Notes: generated from the letters alone by a model not told the origin. A stretch of 64,000 bases of DNA from Dasypus novemcinctus (GCF_030445035.2 NC_080678.1:67533087-67597086); one strand, 5' to 3'; positions 35,101-46,564 are shown, counted from the stretch's first letter. Translations and numbers: made by a program.

Positions 35101-35460
35101 AGAACCAACTTTTGATTTTGTTGATTCTCTCTCTCTCTCTTTAAATTCACTTATCTCCACTCTACTCCTTGTTATTTCCTTCATTCTGCTTGCCTTGATT
35201 TAGTTTGCTTGTTTTTTTTTTTCTGTTTCTTCTAGTTTGAGGTTATGTCTCTTATCTGAAACCTTTCTTCTTTTTAAGTAAGCATTTAGAGCTATAAATT
35301 TCTCTCTCAGTTCTGGAATTGCTGTATCCCATAAGGTTTGGTACAGTGTATTTTCATTTTCTTTCACCTCAAGGTATTCCTAATTTTGTTTTTGATTTCC
35401 TCCTTAACCCATTGGTTGCTTTAAGAGTATGTTTTTTAATTTCCATATATTTGTGAATTT
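32170..35460 (-). pseudogene. L1 ORF2 remnant with RT catalytic motif
   Basis: ORF2p is the L1 endonuclease/reverse transcriptase. The RT motif FADD is encoded at 33816-33805 ('tttgccgatgat' on the minus strand). Upstream are the 'accagatggagttccaaggg' region near 34490 and the region near 34190 matching the plus-strand copy. Downstream, an open stretch at 33599-33273 has '[17 protein letters not shown]' and '[11 protein letters not shown]', followed by the C-terminal domain at 33187-32250. Stops and frameshifts, plus a SINE at 34578-34874, make it nonfunctional. Confidence 0.85.
34578..34874 (-). mobile_element. DAS SINE, dimer form, inside L1
   Basis: On the minus strand the first tRNA-like unit has the B box 'gggttcaataccc'. 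A second unit follows ('aggtcccaggatcagttccg'), then a purine-rich segment and an A-rich end. Flanks 'ttttcttttt' (34568-34577) and 'atttcttctt' (34876-34885) are a plausible diverged duplication. It lies in the same orientation as the host L1. Confidence 0.9.
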
Positions 35461-35574
35461 TCTCTTTCTCCCTCCCAATATACAAGTTATTGAGTGGCAG
35501 ATCTGAGAATGGAGTCCAGTTTGACATCAGAGTTGTGTTTCTTCCACTATGCAGGTAGCTTCAACACTGGAAAT

Positions 35575-36520
35575 GTGTTCTGTACCAGAGTGAAAGTGGG
35601 AGTGTAATTTGGGAATTGAAAGCAATAAAATGAGGCTATCTATGGAAAGAAAGCCTTTGCAAAAATATATACTTTTTTAAAGATTTGTAATTTCACAGAA
35701 GCACTGAAAATATAAGTCTTTGAGAAAACAACTCACGGATCTCCAACAGGCATCCAAGACACACAACAAAACTATTTCAAAAATTTCTGTCCAGATGATC
35801 TTTAATTAAGGACCCTTCTGTTGTTAAATTTGCATCTGTCTTTCACTGATCTTTAATTCTTAGTAAAGGGTAATCCCTGTATATTTTTTAGAAGGGCAGA
35901 TATATTACTCTTGTTAGTTTTCCTTATAGGGTTCTGCCCTTCTCTCAGGTATTTTGTGTTTGTCCAGTGATGGGAATTATGAAATAAACAAATGCAAAAT
36001 TTTTGATGGGTGTAGCAAGAAGGGGAAAGAGGTACATTGGATTTAGCTATGTACCCAGGAGTGAAAGACAATTGGGCTAAGCAAATGACCCTCACCCATC
36101 CAATCTGTCTCCCTTTGGATGGGAGCATTCACATGCCCAGTGACTGGGTCTGCCCATAGAACAGGGGTGGACTCATTGCTGAAAATGAGACTGAATGTCT
36201 CCTATGTTACTGCAGGCTGTGCCTCATGGAGTAGTATTGTCAAATAGACTTAATGCTGGTCAGTCCCTGAAGAGGAAATCTGCTTTTCCTGGGCCCTAAA
36301 GGTTTAACTTTATGTCTGAGGACTTTATATGAAAGAATTGTTTCTTGATGATATATATCTTCCTGGTTGTCTTTCCTAGGTTCTGGCTCTGTAACCCTGG
36401 TAGAGTCCAGTTATTTTGAGATATTTTGAGATATTTCTGGCATGGAAGTATAGACAGTTGCATCTCAAGAAAAAAAATATGTACTATTATATGTATATTA
36501 TAGATTTCTCCCCTGCTCTT

Positions 36521-36522
<2 letters not shown>
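35575..36522. other. No gene seen; unique DNA
   Basis: No recognised repeat or domain. Confidence 0.45.

Positions 36523-36523
<1 letters not shown>

Positions 36524-36552
<29 letters not shown>
36524..36552. repeat. (CA)n microsatellite, about 14 units
   Basis: An uninterrupted CA run and the longest perfect dinucleotide repeat in the window, so the most likely to vary between individuals. Confidence 0.97.
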
Positions 36553-38954
36553 TTGCTTTTTCCTAAAGCTCACATGTACTGAAAATAACAAAATAATAAG
36601 TAGAGCTTGGCCTAGAGGTAACATGGAGTCAAGAGTTCCAAGACTGAGTTTGCATAGTAATGTTCTCCTGGTGTAGAATGTTCTTGTATAGTCAGAAAGA
36701 TTGGGTATTAGAAAACTGTAAGGATTGAAATTGGCAGGGCTATTTTGTATTGTGAAGTGACTACAAACAGCAAGTACCTGGAAAGTAGGGGGATTGGAGC
36801 CCTGACCAAGGTCAGCTTTGGTTTCCTCTTGGAGCTTGTTATAGGTCCATTATTTCTGTTTGGCAAATAATGTAAGTTCAAAATGTAACTTTAAGAATGA
36901 AAAATGCAATTCAGTAGGAAATATCACTTACATTTGTTTATTTCATAATTCCCATCACTGGATGATCATGGTGAACAATTTGACATCTTTTCCTAATCTT
37001 TTTTCAATGTATGTGAGCCTGTATATATGCAAGTGGCTGTGACTATCCTTTCATGGATCATGTCAGCATCCTCTGTCCCCCCCCACACACATTGTAGCAT
37101 TCCATACACAAAGAGAAATTGCTATTTTATTGATAATTTCAAACAGATGAGGAAAGGAGTAGAAGCTGCACCACAGAGCACTCATCATTTTGCTTCATAA
37201 ATTTCCCTCCTTTATTTAGCTAAATCTTCTCTTTCTCTGGATATTTCCCCAATGCAGGCAGTTTTGCTCTTCTTCTTGGCTTACAAATGCTACAATTCAG
37301 CAGGAATACAAAAACTAGCATCTTGCTGAACAGCTACCATTCGTTATCCAGATGAGAGAAGTTATGAAGCCACCAAATAACATATACCTGAATGCATAGA
37401 CATATCATATTCTGAAAACTGGATTCATATTGTCTATTTTCTAACTCCTTTTTTTCACAAATACATTTTGCTCATTTCCTCATGTTGTTAAATATGCTTT
37501 GAGAAAACATGATATTTAATGACCTCCTGGCAAGGGTATGAACTTTTGAAGTAAGAACAGCAGTGGGGACATAAAGGGGCATTGGAGATACAAGATGGGC
37601 CCTTACTATTTGTGCTAGAGCATGAGGAAGCTGAGCTTTCTCCACGGGGAAGGGAGGAGAGGAAGGAAGAAGATTGGGAACCTTAATATTGAGGCGCTCC
37701 CTTTTTGTGCTTTACATTCAAAATCCCTTTTAATGCTACCAACAAACTTATGGAGTAGATCTTGGATCTGGAGGCAGAATTACCTGACTCCATATCCTAG
37801 CTCTTTCCTGCTTCTGTTCCTTTCCTATGTGTTTCACCACATTGGCCCTCTGAAGGGTAACTGGAGTCCTAAAATAGAGAAAATACCCCCATCTAGCCTC
37901 ATCAAAAACTTTTTAAAAAAGTTATGAGAACAGGAATTAGATTAAACAGAATCAGAGGGACAAATACGATGTCCATATTCTTCACGTTTAGTTCCCAGAA
38001 GCCTCAAGTAGGAATCTTGGGGCCAGATAGAGAAGTCCCTCTCTCCTTATGGAATCAGGTATCAGGGAGGACTGGACAGGAGAAATACAGCCCCTGTAGG
38101 ACAATACAAACCAGGCCCTGGGAAGGTGTTAGGATCTTTAAAACTCTGCATTGTTTCTAACAAGTAGAAGAGGTTAGTAGAAGAGACTAGATGTTATTCC
38201 AGCAATGCAGAGTTGAGGACATGAAGAGAAGCCTAATCAGCAAAAAATCTTTGGCACTATTTGGTAATCTTGGCAATAAAGTTCTGAATGCTATAAAATC
38301 ATGTTTTCTTAAAACATCTGAAAAATTTTGTTTGCTCAGTTTATATTTTTCCCTTTTGTTTTGATTCTGTCTCTCTTGATTTACTCTTTCTAGCTTGTCT
38401 TGACTCTCTGATACCAGCAAGGGGCAAGACAAGTGTTTGAGAAAGCAAGCTACCAAAGGCCAGCAATTCAAGAGAACTCCCAAAGGCCACCAGGAACAAA
38501 AGCTCCTCTCCACTCCAGTATTTTGCCACTCAGTTATATTGGTAGATGGGCTGGGCATTCACAGTACTTATGTTGCTCTTTAAGCAGATGGAGAAACATC
38601 AGCAGGCAAGATGCCCAAGAAAAGGTCTTAAATGTGTTACTCAGGGAAAATCTTTTATTCCCAGCAGAATATGTTCATCAACTCTTAGTCATGGGGTCCA
38701 ACTCCACCTAACGTACTGCAACTCTTCAAGGCCTCTGTGTAATTTCTTCTCCTTTCTCAAGCCTGTGTATATTATATGGGCTGGTGGGGAAACATTCTTT
38801 ATACTGACTAGCTCATTTTTGCTAGTTCTACCACCTTAATATATTACAGTCTACCAAAGAGTATATCATAAAGTATTTCCAAGCATGCACAATCACATGA
38901 ATTATGTTCTATGATGTATAGAACCTAGTAGAAGGTGTATTTCTCATTCTTATT
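36553..38954. other. No gene seen; unique DNA
   Basis: A weak MIR-like match near 37760-37880 ('ctggaggcagaattacctga') is not strong enough to call. Open frames up to 123 codons (38187-38558, minus) have no recognisable domain. Confidence 0.45.
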
Positions 38955-38962
38955 GCTTAGAG

Positions 38963-39155
38963 CAGGAGTTCTTAACAAGGAGTCCATGAGATTGAATTGA
39001 AATTCAAAAAAACATGATTCTTGTGGGAACATGTTAGTGCAGGTGTGACATATTTATTAAATAATACACAGTATAGTATGGACTTAGTAAGGGGTCTGTG
39101 GTTTTCAGCTGACTGGCAAAGGGGTCCATGGAACAAAAAAGGTTCAGAACCCCTG
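38963..39155 (-). mobile_element. Small hAT-like nonautonomous DNA transposon
   Basis: A 193-bp element with terminal inverted repeats 'caggagttcttaac' and 'ggttcagaacccctg'. It is flanked by the 8-mers 'gcttagag' (38955-38962) and 'gcttaaag' (39156-39163), the 8-bp duplication expected of hAT transposases, with one mismatch. It matches 24491-24674 in the opposite orientation. There is no coding capacity. Confidence 0.8.
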
Positions 39156-39163
39156 GCTTAAAG

Positions 39164-40040
39164 TAATAATCTCCCCACCAGGATACAATAAATATCACCC
39201 CCAGTCTCTGCATGCATCTTTACCAATTAAGGGGAAATGTTACTACTCACCAGAGGGTGTGGTGCCAGGTGTGGGTTTTGAGATAAAACTGGTGGTGTTG
39301 AGATAGTTCCTTAGGTGGGCTTTCAGAAGTGAGGTGGATGGTAGGGATAACTATCACAGGGACTTCCTCCTACCTGTGATCATCCTTAGCAACCTAGAGC
39401 CAACCTAATCCTTTGCCAACACCATCTTCATTTTTCCTCTCAATGGCTCCTGCTGGTTCTCATGATATTCTTGGCAGCTGTGATAGTCAAGAGATGTGCA
39501 CAATTGTATAGTCCCCTTTCACCCCTTTCCAAGGTCTTACATAACCTCATAGTATCTAGGGCATTGCAGCACATAACGTGGGAGGTATCTGAGAAAATGA
39601 GACATGGAAGGGTTACAGGTGAACACTCTGGTTCTCCCGAGTCTCTTCACTGATTTCTGTCATCTGGGAGTAGTCTGAACTCTCCCCTTCCAGCTACCCT
39701 GTTCTGGAGGCCCTCGCATCTCTATGGCCCAGAGAGCCGTTCCAATGAGCTACAGATGTCCAAGCCAAGGGAGACCTGACAAGATTAGCCTCCTGCTCTA
39801 AGAACAGGGTGTGAGGGATTGTAAAGGGTTTCCTTTACTCCAAAGGAGTACCATTTTTTCCATTAAAAGATCACTTACTCGGTAGACATGTGCATTCCCC
39901 CCCCTTATTTTTCAAAAACGGTCTTTTCAGAGTCTGCCAAGTCTCAGAAAATTCTTTGATCTCATCAGATCTGCACATTTGTTTCTTTTCCCTTTCTGAA
40001 TTTCCCTTTTGTCTGCTCCTCTGACCAACTATTTGTAAAA
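39164..40040. other. No gene seen; unique DNA
   Basis: No recognised repeat. A C-run and an AT-rich stretch lie near 39895-39915. Confidence 0.45.
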
Positions 40041-40044
40041 ATAA

Positions 40045-40270
40045 TTACTTAACATTGAGTGCCAGGCACGATTCTATTTCATAAGAATTAACTAATTTAA
40101 TTCTCACCACCTCCCTATGAGAAACACATTATTACTATCATCCCTATTCTACAGAAGAAGGAGCAGATCTGCTTCCCAGAGTAATGCAGTGAGTAGGGAG
40201 CAGAGCAAAGGATTCTGTTCCAGTAAGTTTCCAAAACACACATTCTTATCCACTACTCTATGGCCTCCTT
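40045..40270 (-). mobile_element. MIR SINE
   Basis: Reverse MIR features: 'gagtgccaggcacgattcta', 'ttaattctcaccacctccc', 'ctattctacagaagaagga', 'cttatccactactctatggc'. Nearly full length but diverged. Confidence 0.65.
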
Positions 40271-40372
40271 GATACAGAAGGTGTGACCCCAGGTTCTATG
40301 AATATTAGCACCACTTGGAATATGACCTAAGTGAAGAGTTTGTCAATAACCAGGATATATGTATAGAGCAGA

Positions 40373-40562
40373 ATTTTTACAAATATAGTCCCCAGAGCCC
40401 TACAATAGACACTCTTAGGAGCTTGTGAAAAAAATCAGACTCATGGTCTACCCCATACTGGTAGAATCAGAATCTTTGGTATGTGGATTATTTTTCAATT
40501 AGGTTGTTAATTTTTGAAAAAAGATCTCCACATGGTTCTAATACTCTTAAGTTTGAAAACCT
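40373..40562 (-). mobile_element. MER5A-like hAT-Charlie element
   Basis: The plus-strand order is the reverse complement of MER5A: 'agtccccagagccctacaat', 'aggagcttgtgaaaa', 'tggtagaatcagaatctttg', 'ttaagtttgaaaacctgtg'. A short extra AT-rich segment interrupts the middle. Confidence 0.6.
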
Positions 40563-40599
40563 GTGAAAGTGAAATTGGCAAATTTTTATTTATATTAAC

Positions 40600-40715
40600 T
40601 ACTGTAATAATAATATAAATAGCTATTTTATGCACTTACTATGTGCCACACATTTTTCTAACAGCTGCACCTTCATTAATTCATTTATCCTCAGAGAAAA
40701 CTGAGATAGCTTCTA
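40600..40715 (-). mobile_element. MIR SINE fragment
   Basis: 'tatgcacttactatgtgcca' and 'ttcattaattcatttatcct' are the 3' end and core of a reverse MIR. Confidence 0.55.
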
Positions 40716-40824
40716 CTAAATGAGTCCTAATTTGACTATTAGGCAAAGTGAAAGTCTTTGGCTCTGAAGTGAAATTTTCAGCTAACGTGATATAACCATA
40801 AAAGATATTTTGTCATGAATTATT

Positions 40825-42010
40825 CCCAGAATCAACAAACATTTATTCAACAAACTATCCTTAGCAAGCTCACAAGTAAAGAGTGGAATAGACAAGCACA
40901 ACCCTAATTTTAATGCAGACCATACTACAATAAAGTGCCATGGATAGGAAACCTGAGGAAACAGTGAATGAGTAATTTAGGCTCGGGGATGAGGAGTGGA
41001 GGTATATTTGAGTTAGGGTTTGAAAGATGAGTAGGATTTTCTTGGATTGGGGAGTCAAGGAAGTACATCTAAGTAAAGAGAACAACATGGTCAAGACATA
41101 GAGGCTCACTAAACCAAAATTACCTGTCTCCCTTCCTAGACAGGGGGCTTCTTCCATGCATATACGACATCTATGGCATGTCTATAACCCTGTTCCTTGC
41201 AAAAAACTCGACCAATACTAAATATATGGATGGATAGATGAATGAATGAATGAATTAATATCATAAAATGTTTGAGAAATAGCAGGTGGACTAGTATGGA
41301 ATGGGCAATATAGCTTTAAAGGTAGTCTGAAGTCAAATTCTGAACACTTCCAGTATGCCATATAAAGGAGTTTAGACTTGACTTGAAAGGAAATATGGAT
41401 CCATCAACCTTTCTTGAGCCTAGGAATGACAGGCTTGTTTGTGTTTTAGAATAACAACTCTGGCAGTGTACAGGGTGGATTGGCAATGGCTGGGTATGAT
41501 TATATGAGATTGCCACCAGAGGAGGGAATATTATTAGGAAACTGGTAAATTGTCTGAGAGATGATAAAGACTCATGATAAAGGGGGTAAGCAAGAGAAAG
41601 CCCTTGAAAATAGCTTGGGTGACTGGTGAAAGTATAATATCAATTGCTAACAGAAAAAACAGAAGGAGTGGATTTTTTTGAGATGAGGAAGAGGACAATG
41701 ATGAATTTTAGATTTTTTGAGTTTGAGGAGCCTGTGAGGATATTCAGAATGGTTTGGCAATACCAGTCAAGAGGTGAGACAGAAATTTGGGATTCAGGTG
41801 CTTGTGGGTATTAATTGAAACCATGGGAGGAGGTAAGATTCTCTAGGAAGGACCAAGCAGCCAGAGAGGTAACTTGAGCACAGAGCATTAGGGAATACCT
41901 ATGTTTAAGGGGCAGGTATAAAGAAGGCACAATAGATGAAGATTGAGAAATATATAAAGGTAGAAGAAGAACTAAAAGAGATTGCAAGGCAGAGGTTTCA
42001 AGAAAAAGAG
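40825..42010 (-). mobile_element. L2 LINE 3' portion
   Basis: Starts at the L2 3' end ('aacaaacatttattcaacaa') and continues through degraded L2 body ('tttgagttagggtttgaaag', 'tgacaggcttgtttgtgttt', 'ataacaactctggcagtgta', 'aatttgggattcaggtgctt'), all reverse-complemented. A (TGAA)n tract at about 41231-41254 lies within it. Far too decayed for coding. Confidence 0.7.
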
Positions 42011-43304
42011 CCATCAATGAAGTCCTTATTAAGATATTTTTAGTGCCAAGTAGCAGAAACCCATTTGAGCTAACTTAAGCTGGGGAGAATTTCATAAAAG
42101 GATTCAAAAGTTCTCACTTAACCTAAAGGCAGATCATGTGGCTAGGTCTCATAGGAAACTGGAACCAGGAACTGGAAAAGTTTCAGGAACCAAGGAAGAC
42201 ACCTGTTTAGTTCTCAAAACAACTACTTCATTCTCTCTGCAGACTGTCTCTTTGCTCTTGCTCACCTCACATTGCCTGATTTAGATATTTAGTAATTCCC
42301 TGAGTCCCACTGGCAAGTAATTAAAAAAACAGAATCTGATAGGCCCCACTTGGGTCAGGTTTCTACTCATGATCAACCAACCATGGCCAATGTGGAGGTG
42401 AGCAAGGCACACTCTAAAAACCTGGTGGCCAGGATTTGCCTCTGTGCATGAATTGGGTAGTTCTCAGGAAGGGGCTACTTGGGGTTGGGAAGATGTCCTC
42501 CAAAGTATCTACTACAGAATAATGAAAGCAACTTCAAAAAGGCTTGGTTGCCCTTTCATGGAGGCATCAATTACAAGGAAAGTTGTGAGAACCCTGATTC
42601 CTTTTCTCTCTTCTCTGTTTCTGTTTCCTTTGTAAGCCCAGAGGGGAAGTTGCAGTAATGTTTCTGTGCTGACTCTTCTATAACAGAGATAAGAATAAAA
42701 GAAATTGCTTTTGAAATGCTTTGACATCCTCAGGTCAAAGGGTCTTAACACATACAAAGGATTTATGCTTTTTTTTTTTTTCCTAGGAAAAGCTAGAGCT
42801 CTTTTTTTGGTCTTCACCTGGTCTCATTGATTTCCCAAATTGTACTAGCTGCTTTCTGGCTTTCATTAATCAAACTGCCACCTGTGATAGACTGCTGGTC
42901 CTTCGTCTTATTTTGATTAATTCCATTCTCACATTCATCTCTCCAGCACAGTTTGCAGTAGATGATTTGTTAGGGGCAGAGCAGGATGGGGGATGACGAG
43001 GGACTTGGGGTAGAGGAGTCATCTCTTGAAACTGATTGAGTCTGTTTAACACAATTTTTTTTTTCTCATTCTTTCCTGCTCTAAGAATAGCAGTACCAGC
43101 TGTACTTGCCTGAGCCGTATCTAAATTAATAAAATAAAGTGGGATTATTGACATTTTCTTGCTTCAACTAGCAAATGTGCATCTTTGAATTTTCATCAAC
43201 TAAAATGCTCTTATAATGGAAAATTTACAGAACTGGTTTGACATAAAAATGATAATGCATACTTTACACATGCTAATTGTTCATTTGTATTCCTCTTACG
43301 TTGT
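42011..43304. other. No gene seen; probable decayed repeat at left
   Basis: 42050-42430 has the look of an old mammalian interspersed repeat ('agcagaaacccatttgagct', 'tgataggccccacttgggtc'), and 47925-48180 may be related, but I cannot name it. 42430-43304 is unique, with a T-run near 42770-42781. Confidence 0.4.
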
Positions 43305-43319
43305 CCTTTCATCTGTTTT

Positions 43320-43721
43320 TTTTTTTTAAGACTTATTTATTTATTTCTCTCCCCTTCCCGCTCCCCCCGCCCGGTTGTCTGTTCTTTGTGTCTATTTGCT
43401 GCGTCATCTTCTTTGTCCGCTTCTGTTGTCAGCGGCATGGGAATCTGTGTTTCTTTTTGTTGCATCAGCTCTCCGTGTGTGTGGTGCTCTTCCTGGGCAG
43501 GCTGTACTTTCTTTTGCACTGGGCAGCTCTCCTTATGGGGCACACTCCTTGTGCGTGGGGCTCCCCTACGCAGGGGGGACACCCCTGCGTGGCATAGCAC
43601 TCCTTGCAGGCATCAGCATTGCGCATGGGGCAGCTCCACACAGGTCAAGGAGGCCCGGGGTTTGAACCGCGGACCTCCCACGTGGTAGACGGATGCCCTA
43701 ACCACTGGGCCAAGTCTGCCG
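43320..43721 (-). mobile_element. DAS SINE, chimeric form
   Basis: Full plan as at 7.1 kb, with the B box in reverse ('gggtttgaaccgcgg') at the right and a pyrimidine-rich tail region at the left. Flanks 'cctttcatctgtttt' (43305-43319) and 'ccttcatctatttt' (43722-43735) are a target duplication with small changes. Confidence 0.95.
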
Positions 43722-43779
43722 CCTTCATCTATTTTGCATTTCAGAAATTAGAACTAAACTGAGTCAGTTGAAGGAAGGT

Positions 43780-43985
43780 GATGTAGCATAGTTAGTTAGG
43801 AAAAGAGCTTTGTGGTCAGACTTGTACCCTGTTCCCAGTTTTACTAGGGAAGACCTGGGTGATCATTTAACCTTTCTGAGTCTCAATTTTCATACCTACA
43901 CAATTAGGCTGTTTTGAAGTTTAAATGACATATGTAAAGAATGTAGCACAGTATCTGACACATAGCAAGGGCTAATTAATGTTAG
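43780..43985 (+). mobile_element. MIR SINE, nearly full length
   Basis: Order: 'ggaaaagagctttgtggtca', 'gggtgatcatttaacctttc', 'tgagtctcaattttcatacc', 'taaatgacatatgtaaagaa', 'ctgacacatagcaagggct'. Good agreement with MIR throughout. Confidence 0.75.
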
Positions 43986-44925
43986 TTTTTAAAAAAGGTG
44001 TTTTGGTGGGAAGAGGGTGATTTCTCCACCACACTGCACTCAGAATCTCTTGTTTCAGCTTTTGAGATAGAGGATGAATTTCATGTGGTGGGTAAACTCA
44101 AGAGAGGGCTAGGTTTAGTAGGTGAAAACAATGTTTTTTTTTTTGCAGTGGGAATGGCATCCTGCTTTCTTTTGTATCCACAGCCCCTCTACCCTATGTA
44201 GGAGAGTGTGATAGAATTAACCCTTGGGAACTTAAGCCTCCTTCACATTTGGATTGAGCATATCTGCAGGTCTGTGGGGTTTGTTTACCTGGTCTGTTTG
44301 TATAAGGCCTGAGGATGCTCCTGGGCAGGAATTCTTCCAAGTAGAGGAGCAACCGGAGACTATTGGCTAGGCTGCTACTCAAATGTCCTGTGGTCCAGTC
44401 TATAGGAAACATGCCTGGAGTTTAGATTAAAAGAAAGGTGACTTTCACTTACACCTCTGCAGGACAGAGCACAAGTCCACATGGTTTTGTAACCCATTTA
44501 CTATTACAAATCAGGATGAACTAGACTTTTCCTCCTTGAGCTAAGTTCTAGAGCCTAAAAAGCTTAAAGATGAAGTGGCCTGCGCAGCAAGTTTGATCTC
44601 CCAGAAGATCAGCAAAGGAAACAGTGGGAGAAGAAACAACAGAGGGCCCTTATATGCTGAGAGAACTAGCTCACACACACAGGCAAGGCCCAGGTACGGG
44701 GTACCTGTGGTGAGGGTATGGCGTGGGAGAGTGAAATGCCATCCGTGGATGTTACTGTGGCCCTAATTTTACCCTCCTGTGATGTAACCTAGAAAACCAT
44801 CGGCACCTGACAAATGTTTGTAGAATCAATTTTTTCGAATTAAGAAATTTATATGCATCATACTTTGTGTATTGTCCTTTTGTTTATTTTTCTTCTAGGG
44901 ATTAACTTTAAAAAAAGTTCTAAGG
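43986..44925. other. No gene seen; unique DNA
   Basis: No recognised repeat. The open frames at 43998-44201 and 44575-44766 lack recognisable motifs. Confidence 0.45.
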
Positions 44926-44929
44926 AGTC

Positions 44930-45060
44930 TATGTGATGGGAACATGGTATGTGGAGACTTTGGGCAAATTACTTAATGTCTCATTGCCTCTTCCTTTAGC
45001 TATAAAATAGGATTATTGGGATATCTAATGTGTGTCAAGTGAATGAATGTGTGCCTGTCA
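44930..45060 (+). mobile_element. MIR SINE fragment
   Basis: 'ctttgggcaaattacttaat' and 'tcattgcctcttcctttagc' followed by 'tataaaataggattattggg' are the MIR central region. Confidence 0.55.
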
Positions 45061-45191
45061 CCAACCATGGAGACTTCTGCATAGCAACAACCAACTGTTA
45101 ACTGCTTAGTGAGAATTCATGTACACAATTGCTTTCCCTTATTCTCATAGTTGAGGATAGAACCTAAAAGGGCACGAAAGAAGTCTATAAT

Positions 45192-45260
45192 TTGATTCAT
45201 TATATTTATACTGAATAAATTATTCATTGATTCATTATATTTATAATGAATAAGTAAACC
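45192..45260. repeat. 35-bp tandem duplication
   Basis: 'ttgattcattatatttata' starts at 45192 and again at 45227, with the following bases 'ctgaataa' and 'atgaataa' nearly alike. Two units only. Confidence 0.85.
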
Positions 45261-45264
45261 ATAA

Positions 45265-45385
45265 TTATTTGATTATAAAGACTGTGCCTCATACTCCTTT
45301 TTTTATTTTCCTAAGTTTTTAGCTTAGCACTAGGCCAGTTTAAGTAGGTGCTCAGTAAATACATATTAATGTATTAATTGGGGGT
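45265..45385 (+). mobile_element. L2 or MIR 3' end fragment
   Basis: 'ttagcttagcactaggccag' followed by 'aagtaggtgctcagtaaata' is the common L2/MIR 3' terminal pattern. Too short to choose between the two. Confidence 0.45.
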
Positions 45386-45399
45386 TCCCCTCACAACTT

Positions 45400-45575
45400 A
45401 GAATAGTAAAAAGGCAGCAGAAAAGCCACTGTGCTAGAAGACATGTGACAGACCTAGTTTTGTCACTAATTAGCCATGTGATCTTGGACAAGTCTCTGGT
45501 CCTCAGCATCCTCGTCCCTAAAATAAAGAGGTTCCCTCATTTCTTTCCAGCTCTAATGGTCTATATTTTCATAAG
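45400..45575 (+). mobile_element. MIR SINE
   Basis: 'tgtgctagaagacatgtgac', 'ttgtcactaattagccatgt', 'atcttggacaagtctctggt' and 'ctcgtccctaaaataaagag' give the MIR order. Confidence 0.65.
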
Positions 45576-45699
45576 AGCTTTGAAAACTTAAAAAAGTTCT
45601 TCATGAAGGACAAGAGGAGCAAAGAAATAGCTCATAGGTGGGTGCCCACATGAAAATTCACAGTTTTATGGACACTAACTCAATGTGAGAATCAGGTTA

Positions 45700-45850
45700 A
45701 TAATAAAAAGATGAGTGTCTACCAAGTTTCAAGCACTGTAATAACTGTTTTATATATGTTGTTTTGCATATTACCTTGTGAAATAACTATTTATATTCCA
45801 AATTTCAGCTAAAGAAATTGCAGTTTAGATACTCAAAGTTTTCTGTTATT
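45700..45850 (-). mobile_element. MIR SINE fragment
   Basis: Reverse MIR: 'gtctaccaagtttcaagcac', 'ttaccttgtgaaataact', 'aagaaattgcagtttagat'. Confidence 0.5.
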
Positions 45851-45854
45851 ATAT

Positions 45855-46560
45855 AAGCTAGCATTTCAGTAACCACTTGCCTGATATATTAATTGGGAAT
45901 CTGGCTTGCCCTTCTTATTAAGAAAGAGAACTGGAATTTCGATATTGGGATTATGACCGTAGAGTTGGTTTATTTATTGTGGTTCTTACCCTTTATTGAA
46001 TTATAAATTCCTTAGAGAATTTGATGAATGTTGTGTCGATGGTGGCAGAGGTTGCAGACCTTTGAAGTACATTATGGTTCAGAACATCTATCAGGAAAAG
46101 GGTCAAATTCTGCCCACAACCTTTATTGGCAGCCAAAGAGGATCTAAGAACATCTCAAGTAACTGTCCAGAGAGTGCTTCAAAGGTTTAGCAATGCAATA
46201 AAAACTCTAGCCTCTATTATCTTTTCAGGATGTCATATTTTCTCATTTCTTAAGTCTTTAACCATCCACATATCTCTTTCACTGAGGCTAGAGTGCTTGC
46301 CTTAGAGCAATAAAAAGTGAATTATTTTCCCTGGATTTCCTCAAAGTGGCCTTTGAGCTGCTTCTCCACAGGCTTCAGTTCTTGATTTTTTTCACATCCC
46401 CCATACACCTACCCCCACAATTTGGTGGGCAGTCATGATTGCTGAATGCTTATAAGGTATTTGTGATAAGCTTGGTGTTAGCACTTCAGCCTGCTTATTA
46501 TACCAACAGCAATTTCTCTAGGCTGAATTATATTAGGAGGGGCTGCCACCCTGCTATTTA
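45855..46560. other. No gene seen; unique DNA
   Basis: No recognised repeat or coding sequence. Confidence 0.45.
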
Positions 46561-46564
46561 GAAA

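Larger units (their letters stand above)
31861..35466 (-). mobile_element. L1, 5' truncated, 3.6 kb
   Basis: Read on the minus strand it starts inside ORF2 just after the endonuclease region (35466), runs through reverse transcriptase and the C-terminal domain, and ends in a 3' UTR with an A/T-rich tail near 31865. The 3' UTR shares 'cacagtgtcatgctaccatc' with the L1 tail at 55.96 kb. The ends 'ctccaaagtataaa' and 'ctcccaatataca' may be decayed target duplications. ORF1 and the 5' UTR are absent. Confidence 0.9.
31775..35570 (-). mobile_element. MIR SINE split by an L1
   Basis: The left part (31775-31860) holds 'catatgacaagcactgttgc' and 'ctcacttaatacttaccaca'. The right part (35467-35570) holds 'ttgagtggcagatctgagaa' and 'tgtgtttcttccactatgc', the next MIR segment in the same orientation. 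The two join into one MIR if the L1 between them is removed. Confidence 0.6.
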
